This document shows positions 35,887 through 45,834 of a stretch of 64,000 bases of DNA, piece after piece. The position numbers and the translations under genes were made by a program. The DNA comes from Gongronella butleri (taxonomy: Eukaryota > Mucoromycota > Mucoromycetes > Mucorales > Cunninghamellaceae). The stretch is taken from the NCBI GenBank assembly GCA_025201375.1, contig JAIWZP010000028.1, forward strand, positions 186,001-250,000, in the 5' to 3' direction. Under the pieces are notes generated by a model. It did not search any database, was not told the DNA's origin, and saw nothing but the letters and a program-made list of their open reading frames with translations. Position 1 is the first letter of the stretch, and each line of letters begins with the position of its first letter.

Positions 35887-38357
35887 ATGGATCAGTGGCA
35901 CGCCCTCCCTGAACACCAAGGTAATGGCGAGAGTGTGTATTTTTCTTTTTTATATTCACTTTTTTATATGTCTTTAGGTGAAAAAGCAACGAGGTTAGAG
36001 GCTTGTCGCCTACGCACGGCCCTGTTTAAAGGGCTGCAGGTGGACAGCCTTAGCGACAGACAGACGTCGTTGGACAAAATCATTCAAGTGGTGAAATCGC
36101 TTGTGCGGCACCTGGAGCACGACAAGGATGTCGAGCCCGAATTGCAATATTATCTTTTGACCATGCTCCGGCTCTCGTACACCTGCCCATTTGTCGATGT
36201 GCGCCACACGTTCCAATCGTTTTTGAAGCACTCGCTGGTAAAAAAAAAAAAAAACAGGGCAAAGAAATTGGCGTTGATCTGCATAAAAGGAGCGAAATTC
36301 ACCCTTTTATTTTTATATTTTGCCTTTTTCTTTTGTTTACAATTAGGCTTCAGGCACCGTGCCCACGCCACAAGCCAGCCATTTGTCGCCGTCGTACTTT
36401 ATTGCGCTAAAAGACATCTTTTCGCTCGAAAGCACGAGCTCGGCCAACAGTTACATTGTGTATCCTCGACCTTCCCACGTCTCTCTGTCACCCTGGTCCC
36501 ATGATACGGCCGACGACCCCGTGGCCGGGTCGTATTCGTCCAACGCGTCGCTGGAGATGCTTCCACGCGGCAAATGCACGGGCGGACGGCCGTCGGACGA
36601 GTATGTGCGCACCATGATGGTGCGGTCGTTCATCGAGGAAGGCCGACTTTCCAACATGTACCGCGTCATGGCGTTTTTCCCGACGTTTTACGAGCTTTTC
36701 CAATCGACGATCAATGATGTGCTAAAGTCGCCCAATGCGCCCTTGCACCGGTCGTGGCGCATGTACATTGGCATCATGGCATGCGCCGAGCAGCAATGTC
36801 AATACCTCGTTTCCATGCTAAAGCTGGACTTTTTGCAACACGGTGGCGACACGGCCTGGCTAAAGGGCCTGCAGCACGCCAATTCCAAGCTGCAGCGACT
36901 CGCGCCTCTTGTGAAAAAGATGGCACGCCAGCCATGGCGACTGACCGAGGAAGACATGGCCAATCTGATGACCGGCCCGCTGACCGAGGCATGGAATAAG
37001 ACCGAATTGATCCAGGCTATTGTGCTGATCGCCTCCTTTTTGAGCTTGTGCAACTTTGTCCTGGGCTGCGGCATCAGGCCAGAGATGGACATGTATGGCG
37101 GCTATCTGCTCGACTCGGCACATCAGGTCTATGGCGTCGAAAACGAGCTCGACGACCTCATGTTGCAATTCCAGGCTCAAAAGCGCCAGGATGACCAGGC
37201 ATTCCGCGCCGCTTCTGCCGCAACAGGCTGGTACGACTCACACATCAGCAGCAAATCCAACACCGACGACGACGAAAGCCCTGGCCCCGCGCAATCGCGT
37301 CACAATGGCGCCAAAAATGACCAACATGGGCCTGATGCCGATTTTGACGACGAGGACGACGATGATGACGACGACGACGAATTGCAGCCGTCGTCGCCCA
37401 CGTCGCCCGACGCGCAACACGCCATGCAGCGCACCACCCAATTGATCTCGAGACTCAAGAAATCAAAGGATCCCGTCGATGAACAGCTTCATGAGCAGCT
37501 TTCGGGCCTTCATCTCTATACCTCGCGTAGCGACCCCAGCAAGGCAAACGCATCGACCACCGCATCCATCAATGACTCACGTACGTCGAGTATATTTTTT
37601 ATAAAAAAAAGAAAAAACGCAAAAAAAAAAAAAAATCGCGACGCGACGCATTTCTCACTTGTTTTCTTTTTAATAGATGACACGCGAGACGCTGTCAACA
37701 AGGTATACGAGGATCTGTACCGCTTTGTCAACCACGATGTGTGCGTGCCATTGGAACCCTTTGAGCGCGACAACCCGGATTACGATGAATTCATGCTTTC
37801 CGAGTATTGCTGGGAAGACCAAGGATGCGATCTGGTCAACCACTTTTTGCCTGGCACCGGCGATCTACTGGACGACGAATTCAATGAAGCACTCAGCATC
37901 ACTGATTGGACGTAAGCCAACCTAAAAAAAAACACACACAGAAAAAAAAAAAATCAGGCACCACGATGTTTGAGTGATGGGAAACAAGGAGGGGAAAACA
38001 TGGGGCCCGTGGCTCATTCTCTCTCTCTCTCTTTTTATTAGCATCTTCCATCAAGCGGCGGATGGCCAAGTGGACACGACGCCTTTGCGACACGCGATCT
38101 TTTACCACGTCCTGCAATTGCTTGGCGTGATCAAGGAGGATTACAACTATGATGAAATGGCTAGCTATCTGTGCGACGATACGCGCCGCTACATTGAAAA
38201 AGTGTGCCTGCAGCCGCACCTGCTCTCGCGCCAAGATTGGAGCCATGTGGGCTTGTCCTTGCGTCCCGAGGAAAAATGCCACATGAATTTGCTGATCCAA
38301 GCTGCGCGCAAACAGGCCTTGCTCTGCTATGGCCTGTCTCTCGTCTCACACCTATGA
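35887..38357 (+). CDS. Sestrin family protein
   Basis: Sestrins repress TORC1 through GATOR2 in animals, and sestrin 2 senses leucine. Five exons (35887-35920, 35978-36237, 36347-37580, 37677-37911, 38042-38357) close to 692 residues, longer than animal sestrins (about 480-550). The N-terminal AhpD-like domain has RVMAFFPTFYELF, WRMYIGIMACAEQQCQYLV, GGDTAWLKGL and FVLGCGI. The C-terminal domain has a YCWEDQGCDLVNHFLPGTGDLLDDEF-type stretch (motif 37801-37883), an RHAIFYHVLQLLGV segment and a final HMNLLIQAARKQALLCYGL. The extra length is an acidic, Ser-rich insertion (about residues 390-515) including DDDDDDDDE. In human sestrin 2 the active-site residues are Cys125, Tyr127 and His132. Here Cys249 and Tyr251 are kept but the His position is Leu. 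Thus sestrin structure is clear while alkyl-hydroperoxide reductase activity is doubtful. AATAAA follows at 38390. Confidence 0.9.
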
Positions 38358-38647
38358 AAAAAAAGAAAAGATCGATGAAAAATCAAGTCAATAAAACATA
38401 CCCCGTTCATCATCGCCCTTTTTTTCCACTTTGTCTGTCACTCGTCGCCTGGCTTCATTACTTGTGCGACCTCGATGTTCTATTTTTACCTGTCCGCGCT
38501 GTTTTTTATGTTTGCGGAATTGAAAAAAGGTTAATTGAGCTGGAGGATCTCGGCCTAGTGCACCTTTTTCTTCCTTTTCTTTCTGTTTTTTTTTTTCTTT
38601 ATCCCCCTTTCCTTTCTTTTTATCACACACACACATCTTTTTCGAGC
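38358..38647. promoter_or_regulatory. Short intergenic region upstream of the secreted-protein gene
   Basis: 290 bp between tandem genes. It holds the sestrin poly(A) signal AATAAA at 38390 and a pyrimidine-rich leader with a short CA repeat (38624-38633) before the ATG at 38648. Confidence 0.4.
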
Positions 38648-39821
38648 ATGAAATTCTCTTTGCTTGCCACCTGTTTGTTCGCTCTGTCGTCTGTTGCCGT
38701 CGTTGTTCGTGGCGACCAGCTCCAGGACGAAATTGACGCGGCCAAGAAGAAGTTCTGCGGTGGTAAGGCGCCTTTTTTTTTTTTGTCCTCCGTGTCGTTT
38801 TTTGACCTTTTTTTTTTTTTTTTTTTTTTTTTTGTTTCGCGCAGGTATTGCTGTGTCCGCCCCCACCCAGGGCCAATCCTTTGCCGACCCCAGCAAGGTC
38901 CAGGTCACTGTCAGTAAGTGTTTTTTTTTTTCGCGATTTTTGTATTGCCTGTTGCTCGTTCTCCAGCTGACAGCTCACGCTTTCGTGTTCAACTGAATAG
39001 CCCGCAAGCCCAATGCTCAGGCCAAGGTCGTTAGTGGCGTCGATGTAAGATTTTTATTTCTCTTTTTCTCTTTTTTTGGTTGCTCACGTCTTTTTTTTTT
39101 CTTTCCTTCCTTCTTAGGTGTACTCGATTGCCTCCAATGGCAAGCCAACGTATGTCGCCACCGCCTGGAAGGGCAACTATGCTTTGAACACCAAGGCCAC
39201 TTTGACGTAAGAAACCTAAAAAAACAATCGAAAAAATCGCCCTTTTTGCTCTTGATCGCGTGACTGACGCGCGCCTTTTGGTCTCCTTTTTTCGATTTCA
39301 GTGTCAACCTGTCCAAGGTGAAGGGTCTCAAGTACCCCGGCCAGTTTGAATTCCGTGTGTGGGTGCACAACAAGGCGGGTCCTGACTGTACGCTGATGTC
39401 CAAGGTGTTCCGCGTTGCCAAGAGCGGCCACAGCAACGATGCCGCCACCGAGGGCTCTGAATCCGAGCTCAACACGGACATTGACCGCGGTTGCTTCGGT
39501 GTCGAGTTGCTTGCCCCCGCCCTTGGCAAGCACGAGAAGGCCAACACGCCCTTCAGCGTCCAGGTCCAACGCGACTCGTCGTCTCACTTGGAGAACATTG
39601 AGAGCCTTGCCCTTTACTCGGTTGACTTGACCTCGCGCCAGCCCCAGGAAGTCCAGACCTCCTGGTCCGGCAACGAGACTGTCCACCAAATGTTCAACGT
39701 CAAGGACACCATCAAGCAAGCCAGCGCCCAAAACTCGGCCTATTTCTACAAGCTCACCGGCACCACCGTCCACGGCGAGTCTTGCGACTTTTACTCGCAC
39801 CCCTTCTATGTCGACGCTTAA
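38648..39821 (+). CDS. Secreted beta-sandwich-type protein, strongly expressed
   Basis: Five exons (38648-38762, 38845-38913, 39001-39044, 39118-39206, 39302-39821) close to 278 residues. A signal peptide is clear: MKFSLLATCLFALSSVAVVV, with cleavage likely after about residue 22. The first mature segment, IAVSAPTQGQSFADPSKVQV, loosely recalls the Ig-like N-terminal repeat of Kre9/Knh1-type wall proteins (weak inference). Several Cys residues (CGG at about 38, DCTL, RGCFG, ESCDF) could form disulfides. There is one likely N-glycosylation site (GNETVH). No GPI-anchor signal or transmembrane segment follows, so it is probably soluble or wall-associated. Codon choice is strongly biased to C-ending codons, a sign of high expression. 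AATAAA lies at 39928. The family is not identified with certainty. Confidence 0.85.
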
Positions 39822-40394
39822 AAAAAAATGGCCCCGTTGCTCTCCAATTCCTCATCCCACCTTTGATTTCCCCCCTTTTTCTCCACCCTGTTCCACTTGT
39901 TCTGTAAAACCCTCCTTTATAAGCTCAAATAAAGTTGTACGTACACTATATTCAAAAAGTAATATCGCAGAAACAATGAGTTGGACAGCCTTCACGACAA
40001 CAAAGGGCGTTTCAAAACTTACGTTAAGTAATTTGCGGCTATAGCAGCCTTTTACGCATGGCGGTGATCCGGCGCGGAAGAAGAAATGGATGAAGAGGGC
40101 AGCGGTCGGCAATCTGGAAGACACCAGGGGTGAATTACATCCATAGCACGACATGCCAGGAAGGACCAGCCAAAGTGGGCAGCGCTTGCCATAAAAGCGG
40201 CCGGGGGCAGAGGTCTTGAAGCGGCCAAGAGGGAGGACCAGGGCAGCCATAAACGAGCACTTTCATCTTGGTCACTTGTGGATTTGTAGCAGGTCTTGGA
40301 AGTAGTGGCGGTGGTGGGAGGAAGAAAAGATGAAGAATGAAGACAATCCAATACCAGACATCTCGTCTTTTTATTACCTTTCGACTTGTTGTCA
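39822..40394. other. 3' flank, start of accessory arm
   Basis: AATAAA at 39928. No gene is seen in the rest. The sequence character changes from compact genes to repeats from here on. Confidence 0.4.
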
Positions 40395-40557
40395 GTGATC
40401 GTCGTGGTTCATTTACGGACGTCATTGCTGCTTGGACCTTTTGAAAGAGCACCACGCGTTCCAGACCGACCCCTTGCTTCTCATCGTGCCGTGATCGTCA
40501 ATGGACGTCAGCCCTTGCCGCGGAACCACAAAGAGCTCGCTGCAAAATTGTCGTCGC

Positions 40558-40593
<36 letters not shown>

Positions 40594-40935
40594 GGGCATG
40601 ACTCGCTCAGATTAGCTCATCGTGGAGTAATCATCAATGGTAAGCATCCTTTTTCTCCTGAATGTGCATGCATGACGTCAACCGTTAATGAGGAAGCATG
40701 AAGAGCACAATGCTAAATTGTGGTCGTTTTTTTTTATTTTTTTTTACAAGAGCATCACACGCTCAGATTAATTTACTGCGGCTCGTTGGGGGGTGATCGT
40801 GTGTGTGTGACGTCAGACTTTACCACAGATGCACAAAGCGCGTCCTGCAAAATTGTGGTCGCTTTTTTTAAGAGCTTCCGTCACTCGGATTAATTTACGT
40901 GCATGTCATCGTGAAGTGGCCATCAGTGGTAAGCA

Positions 40936-40978
<43 letters not shown>

Positions 40979-41160
40979 CCTGAATGAGTGTGCGTGTTGT
41001 CGGCCCTGACCGAGGAAGCATAAAGAGCACCCTGCTGTGGTCGCTTACAGCTCATCACGGAGTGATTGTCAATGCATAAGCTTTTCTTTTTTTCTCTTGA
41101 ATATGCATGCGTGATGTGAGCCCTCACCGCGGAAGCACATTGAAAACCCCCGTGCCACAA
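40395..41160 (+). repeat. Degenerate tandem repeat, five units of about 120-190 bp with ACGTCA motifs
   Basis: Five units can be aligned by eye at recurring landmarks near 40503, 40673, 40808, 40993 and 41112. Each has a (T/G)GACGTCA-like box, a CCGCGGAA/CCGAGGAAGCA box, an AGAGC...CTGCAAAATTGTGGTCG box, a T run, a GCTCAGATTA box and a (A/G)TCATCG-GGAGT stretch. T runs expand to about 42 bases at 40937-40978. Perfect TGACGTCA palindromes, the CRE/ATF site type, occur at 40673-40680, 40808-40815 and, just outside, at 41271-41278. Function is unknown. Confidence 0.65.
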
Positions 41161-41384
41161 CTATTGATGCTCCTTCGACGTGGCGTATCCTCAAAAAAAA
41201 CATTCGATCATCATGAGTAATTCCTTGCTCGTCTTTGAGGAGGATTTCTCCCCCGATTTGTCTGACTGTGTGACGTCAAAAGCCGTCGCGTCAGCACACG
41301 GAGCTCATTTGTTGTCAACCTTATTTGTTTTTAGCAGCATGTTTTATCTCCTCATTGACTGTATGTGTGTGTATCACATGAATC

Positions 41385-41574
41385 CGGCAAGGGCAGGTCC
41401 ATTGACGTTGAAAAAAGGTGCAGCAATCAGATCATTCACATCAGGCTGCACTTGAACTTTAACTTGCCCTTGCACTTGAGCCTGGGCTGGGAATTGTGCT
41501 CAGAGCGAGGCTCGGAATCGCTTCCGAGCGGCAAATGCTTCGATGGCGTCACGTGCTGTAGTGTGTCTTTTCAT
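41385..41574 (-). pseudogene. Truncated copy of the gene at 50367-50804
   Basis: On the minus strand from 41574 the sequence reads MKRHTTARDAIEAFAARKRF, then an in-frame stop, then a QAQ/VQV-rich stretch ending PDVNDLIAAPFF. This matches the first roughly 55 residues of the protein at 50804-50367 (MKRRTTAKEVIEVYAARKRF; PDVNGLISAPFF). It has an internal stop and ends abruptly, so it is a broken duplicate, lying just outside the left inverted repeat of the candidate element. Confidence 0.7.
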
Positions 41575-41594
41575 TTTTAAAAAGGAAGATGTTT

Positions 41595-41815
41595 AATTTT
41601 TTTTTTTGCCTCGAAGAGTGTGACATATTTGGAAGCGAAGAATTGAATGAATCGCTGCCCCTGGGCGACGCCCAAAAAAAAGGGGATCAAGCACAAAAAA
41701 AAAAGAAAATGCCAAACATGCCAATTTTTTTTTGGTCCGATGCGCAACAGGGTCGCTCCCTTCAATTTTTGTTCTACAGCTAAATGAAGATTTTTGTATG
41801 GAAATCAAGGACATG
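41595..41815 (+). repeat. Left inverted boundary repeat
   Basis: Inverted partner of 46865-47095 (see the composite element). Identity looks high apart from homopolymer length and a short internal replacement. Confidence 0.7.
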
Positions 41816-42014
41816 TATTCAAGTAAGAGAAATATCGAATAGAGGAAGGAACTCGGCTCTTAAGTCTGGTGTTAGACATGTTGTGTGAAAATTTGGAGGC
41901 AATTTACTTTGTAGAAAAAAGAAAAGATGGGAAAGAACTAGAAAGCGTGAATGGATATTAACACACACAGTTACCCCCCCCTTTTTTTTTCTTTTGCCGG
42001 AAATCACGCACCCA

Positions 42015-42517
42015 TCCCATTTGGGAGAGTGGGAATCGATTATGGTCGTGAATTGTCGTTTGCTAGGATGCCCCCATTTTTGGCTTTCCGAGTCCTTTTT
42101 TTTTTCTTGCATATGGTAAAAAGACATCTGGCGAGTTCTTTTATCAAGCAAAAAGAGAATAGAGCACGATTTTTAGCTTGCCAAGGCATCATTCTTGACA
42201 TCTATCCGCGAAATACGGCTTGTTTGATGCAGTCTGGCAGCAGCCATCGATCTAGCAACAGGCTTTTTCCTCGCGGCATTCCTTGCCACTGCACAGACTG
42301 CATCAAACAAGCCGTATTTCGCGGATAGATGTCAAGAATGATGCCTTGGCAAGCTAAAAATCGTGCTCTATTCTCTTTTTGCTTGATAAAAGAACTCGCC
42401 AGACATCTTTTATCGTATGCAAGAAAAAAAAAATAAAAGACGCGGAAAGCCAAAATGGGGGCAGCCTAGCAAACGACAATTCACGATCATAATCGATTCC
42501 CACTCTCCCATGGGCTC
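42015..42517. repeat. Foldback palindrome 1
   Basis: Two arms of about 215 bp (42022-42236 and 42294-42510) are near-perfect reverse complements around a spacer of about 57 bp. The match runs from CCCAT-GGGAGAGTGGGAATC at the outer ends to GATGCAGTCTG at the inner ends. Differences are few, mostly in homopolymers, so the duplication/inversion is recent or maintained by gene conversion. It is homologous to the weaker palindrome at 43205-43630 on the other side of the HMG-box gene. Confidence 0.9.
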
Positions 42518-42636
42518 CCCAAAAAAAAGAAAATCGGTGCCCAAGGGCGCAATTTCTCACAGTGCCCCAAGCAAAGACCAAAAAAAAAAAAAAGACCACC
42601 GCGCAGCCAAAGAACAGAAGAGAAGATGATCGTTTT

Positions 42637-43056
42637 TCAGTGGTATTTCTTTTGCTGCTTTTTGTCTTTATTGAACTTGGTTTTGTTCAGATCTTTTTGC
42701 AACTTTTTTTTATGCTTTTCGTATTCTTTTTGCGCCATTGCCACGTACTGCTGTCGCTGCTCCTTGCTCATTTTGGCCCACAAAGCAATGGCACGATTTT
42801 GGCTCAGGCCGCTGCATTGGACAAAATGTGCGCGTGGGGTGCGGAAGAACGGCTTTTCCTTCTTGAAATTGCGCTTGTGCTTGCGATTGCTGCCTGATGT
42901 TTCATCATCATCATCTGCATCATCATCGTCACCTTCATCATCGTCGTCATCTGTATCGTCATCGTCCTCCAAGTCCTCATTGTGTTGATAATCTTCATCA
43001 TCGTGGTCATCCTCGTCCTGCTTGCGGTTTTCGCGATCGTTGATTGCTTGTAGCAT
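42637..43056 (-). CDS. Small HMG-box protein with acidic N-terminus
   Basis: Single-exon minus-strand ORF of 139 residues starting at 43056. The N-terminal half is extremely acidic (DDEDYQHNEDLEDDDDTDDD and DDDDADDDDE, about residues 16-57). The C-terminal half is an HMG-box: FFRTPRAHFVQ, then RAIALWAKMSKEQRQQYVAMA, then KEYEKHKKKL, followed by a Lys-rich tail. Such proteins usually bend DNA without strong sequence specificity. The acidic tract may shield the basic box, as the HMGB acidic tail does, though here it is N-terminal. It is flanked on both sides by homologous foldback palindromes, within the candidate composite element. It is not the Mucorales sex-locus HMG gene as far as context shows, since the usual neighbours are absent. 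Confidence 0.75.
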   Translation of the reverse strand: MLQAINDRENRKQDEDDHDDEDYQHNEDLEDDDDTDDDDDEGDDDDADDDDETSGSNRKHKRNFKKEKPFFRTPRAHFVQCSGLSQNRAIALWAKMSKEQRQQYVAMAQKEYEKHKKKLQKDLNKTKFNKDKKQQKKYH

Positions 43057-43204
43057 GATTATTTGGTGTGGGCGATGGTAAAAAGAGAGAGAGAGAAAAA
43101 AAAAACAGAGACAGGGAAAAAAAGCAGTCGAGAAACTGGCACGTTGGCGCGTTTTTTTTTTTTTTAGTGCGCCCATTCACAATTGAGACAGCGGAGATCG
43201 AATA

Positions 43205-43630
43205 TGGCTGCGGCAAACGGTCCTCAATGCTGACAAGTCTCGTTGTATCGTGCATAAAAAGTTGTTTGATGAGCTCTTTTATTAGCAAAAAGAGGTTAAA
43301 TCATAATTTCCAGCTAGTAAAAGCATCTTTTTTGACATGGATCAATGTAATACGGATTGTTTTTGACCTGTATTCAGCAGTGGCGTAAAATGTCACAAGG
43401 AAAAGAGCAGCTGCAGACCTTACAACTGTCGAGATGACGGCGGCTGTAAAAGACAGGACAAAAACAAACCGGATTACGTTGATCCATGTCAAAAATGATG
43501 CTTTTACTAGCTGAAATCTATGATTTATTCTCTTCTTGCTTAACAAATGAGCTCGTGAAACATCTTTTTGCGCAAGAAAAACAAGGACGCGACTGTCAGC
43601 ATAGAAGACCGTCTGGCAAAACGCAGCCCA
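43205..43630. repeat. Foldback palindrome 2 (older)
   Basis: Arms at about 43207-43375 and 43450-43630 are imperfect reverse complements, roughly four in five bases matching by eye, around a spacer of about 75 bp. The arms share with palindrome 1 the series (A)GCTCTTTTAT-AGCAAAAAGAG, then GCATC-TTTTTGACAT. The two foldbacks therefore belong to one family and bracket the HMG-box gene. Confidence 0.8.
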
Positions 43631-44010
43631 CATCTGTTCTCCGCGATCACCCGATTGAAAAAGGCGTCCACAAAAATTCCATGTCCTTTTTTTTTTTTCA
43701 AAACCTTGGGAATTTCGGCATTCATGTTGCTTTATGCATTTTGAGGTACTCGCTTTTTATTGTCTTGGGGGAGGGGGAAGGGGGAAATGACATAAGGATG
43801 ACAATTTAGTGTTCATGATTTGCCGGATTCATGGCGCACACGGCCCATTCATTCAGCTATACAAAGGATCCAATGCAAATTAGCTTTTGTGCAAGAGGCG
43901 TCTAGCGAAATGACTTACAAAGCGGGTCCAAGCCTAGCTTGGCAAGAGTTAAAACAGACGCAGTCAGTCTCCATCCGTTGACAAAAAAGCAATTCTGTCC
44001 TTGATTCCCT

Positions 44011-44263
44011 CTACACTGATTTGATTACCTCCTCGTCGTTCATGTACTTGTAGGGATGTTTGTTTCGCTGTTTCTTCTTGTCCTGCAACAAAAAGTGGAC
44101 AATGAGAAATCATGCTTCCTCAAAAGTCGTCTTGTTTCGATAATACAATCATAAAGGACACATAGGCAGATTGCTTTATCGCTTCGCGTGGTGCATCCAA
44201 ATTGCTAGTCTTTGATTTGCCTTTTGTTTTCTTGGTTGCTGCGCGCTTTGATTGTTTTGGCAT
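44011..44263 (-). CDS. Small lysine-rich protein, unknown
   Basis: Two minus-strand exons (44147-44263 and 44011-44082), with a GTATTA donor and TTGCAG acceptor, close in frame to 62 residues. The N-terminus is basic, MPKQSKRAATKKTKGKSKTS, and the end is DKKKQRNKHPYKYMNDEEV. The intron contains the TTTCTCA branch-point-like motif found in the housekeeping genes, which supports the model. If the intron is not used the frame stops after about 47 residues. I recognise no family. It is divergent from the HMG-box pseudogene at 44533, mirroring the histone-fold/HMG-box divergent pair at 57416-58474. Confidence 0.5.
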
Positions 44264-44532
44264 GTCAGAAGAATAAGGAAGAGAGAAAAAAAAAAAAGGA
44301 AAAGGAGGACGCGCGCTGTCCCTTTTCAAGGCGATGCCCTCCAAAAAAATGGCGGCGATCCAAATGCTCCAATCGTGTTTTTCCAGTCTATTTTAGTCAT
44401 GCGCATAAATGGAGCTTCCCAATCGAATCACAATCAAATTAGGGGGGTGGGCTTTCATTGACCAAAGACACAGACGTCACCTTTTGGCTCGGCAGCCTTC
44501 TTTCTTTTTTTTTTTTTTTTCTCCCCATCACA

Positions 44533-44931
44533 ATGGCACGCCCTCGACGCAATCGTCTCACCCGCACCGGAGCTCGTCTTCCAGGTGACTCTGAAGCTAC
44601 CCAGCAAGCGAAGCAGCGGCACTCCCCCGAGGTCGCCGTTCCGCGATGACGCCTTTTCAGCAGTCCTCTGCACGACCTCGTCCAGCCGCGGCTCAACAGC
44701 ATGATACAATTGGCCAATTCAGCTCCCCAGACGATTCAATGACCAGAATCCGCATTTGGTCTATACTGCACGTATCAAAAACAGCAAGATCCAAAAGTTG
44801 TCATTGGCGACCTGCGACGAGAATGGCTTGGAATGGCGCAACCCGCACGTGAGGAGTGGATTCAACGATCTCTCGAGACAAAGCAACGTTACGAGCAGAG
44901 TCTCCGGGATTATCATCAACAAGCCCAATGA
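44533..44931 (+). pseudogene. Frameshifted HMG-box gene, copy of 58055-58474
   Basis: The start is preserved (MARPRRNRLTRTGARLPG against MTRRRRNRVTRTGARLPG at 58055). A deletion then shifts the frame, giving a stop at 44647 after 38 residues. The downstream HMG-box part is almost intact in another frame (ESAFGLYCTYQKQQ, GDLRREWLGMAQP, REEWIQRSLETKQRY, ending in a stop at 44929). An in-frame stop also lies just before the box. It is therefore a pseudogene unless spliced. AAATAAAA follows, as in the intact copy. Confidence 0.75.
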
Positions 44932-45118
44932 GCCATTGCGATGCTCCATTGTTTTAAATAAAAATGGGACAAAAATTCTCATGTGCATACGGGGAAAGCC
45001 TTTTGACAGCGTCAATGGTGAAACGGCAGTGAATGTGCAAGTGAGAGATCTCTTTCTCTGTTTTTGCCATGTTTTTTCAAGTTGAGAAAGTGTGTTTTAC
45101 ACGAGAGGGACCAGTTCC

Positions 45119-45277
45119 ATGGAGCAGGGCTGCGTCCAGACACCCTTTTCCAAGGACACCCTCGACAAAATCACCGCTTGCATCATTACAGCCATCATCC
45201 TCGATCTCTACCTCACTGCCCGCATGCTTTCTGCCTTTTCTTTTTTTTTTTTTTGGCATCGTCTCACCAAATTCTAG
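45119..45277 (+). CDS. Small predicted single-pass membrane protein, copy 1
   Basis: A 52-codon ORF sharing with 58655-58777 the string DKITA...AIIL-LYLT-R-LSAFSF-F-HRLT-F up to the same stop. A hydrophobic segment (about residues 22-45) is a likely membrane helix. The two copies differ by many substitutions and by T-run length, yet the frame is kept. The N-terminus is longer here by 12 residues (MEQGCVQTPFSKDT). No homologue is recognised. The ORF is below the usual annotation length. Confidence 0.45.
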   Translation: MEQGCVQTPFSKDTLDKITACIITAIILDLYLTARMLSAFSFFFFWHRLTKF

Positions 45278-45640
45278 TCAAAAGGGCCTGCAAAAAAAGG
45301 GGTGGAGACGCCAATGTTTGGGGCACCGCGTCGTCAATGCAAAATCAGCCCCTAGATTCCGCGGGGCCCAGCGTGCCAAAAGTTGCAGCGTTTGAGCCAG
45401 CAGTGATGATTGACATCTCGTGGCTGCCGGTTGATTCGTTCAGTCGTCAAGTGTCGTTAGCACCATCCAAATGGCGTGCAGATTCATCGGCTCTTTTAAA
45501 CCACAGCGGCCGCAACGCCCATAGCCGCCGTTTCAACCCAATACTGTACTGCTTTTCGACACAGCTCAAGTCATTATCATACAACCGCCATCCACAACGA
45601 CACGGGATCGCGAGACCCGGGGCCGTCCAAAATCGCAATG

Positions 45641-45707
45641 CCAAAAAGGGGGTGCAAAAACAGGGGTGCAAAAAAAGGGGGTGCAAAAAAAGGGGCGCCA
45701 AAAAAAC
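45641..45707 (+). repeat. Short tandem repeat GGGGTGCAAAAA
   Basis: Four imperfect units of 15-18 bp (GGGGGTGCAAAAA, CAGGGGTGCAAAAAA, AGGGGGTGCAAAAAA, AGGGGCGCCAAAAAA). It marks the end of the duplicated module. Confidence 0.75.
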
Positions 45708-45834
45708 TCCAAGATTTTTAATTTTCTTTCCTCTTTTTTTACGCCTCGGGAAAATCTGTTCCCAATCGTGGCCTTCGTGTACATTGTTGTTTTTTGTCTC
45801 CCGACGTACCTAGGGCGCGACCAACTGGTAGAAC

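Larger units (their letters stand above)
44450..45621 (+). repeat. Duplicated HMG/transmembrane module, copy 1
   Basis: This 1.17-kb direct repeat of 57975-59153 aligns over nearly its whole length with scattered substitutions and indels. It contains the broken HMG-box ORF, the small transmembrane ORF and a noncoding tail with a shared GTGCCAAAAGTTGC-GCG-TTGAGCCAGCAGTGATG stretch. Confidence 0.85.

Noticed and set aside
36359..37915. Sestrin region read as an N-acetyltransferase auxiliary (Mak10/NAA35) protein
   Set aside because: First impression from the helical N-terminus. The MYIGIMACAEQQCQYLV and C-terminal WEDQG...LLDDEF motifs are diagnostic for sestrin.
40395..41160. Tandem units as a set of small genes with ATGGTAAG starts
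   Set aside because: ATGGTAAGC occurs in two units only and no reading frame is shared among units.
42637..43056. HMG-box gene as the Mucorales sex (mating-type) locus
   Set aside because: The usual neighbours, a triose-phosphate transporter and an RNA helicase, are absent. The box is attached to an acidic tract, and the region is repeat-bounded. It may still be related.
45447..45701. Minus-strand peptide FLHPLFLHPCFCTPF as a repeat protein
   Set aside because: It is the translation of the short GGGGTGCAAAAA tandem repeat and not conserved in the other module copy.
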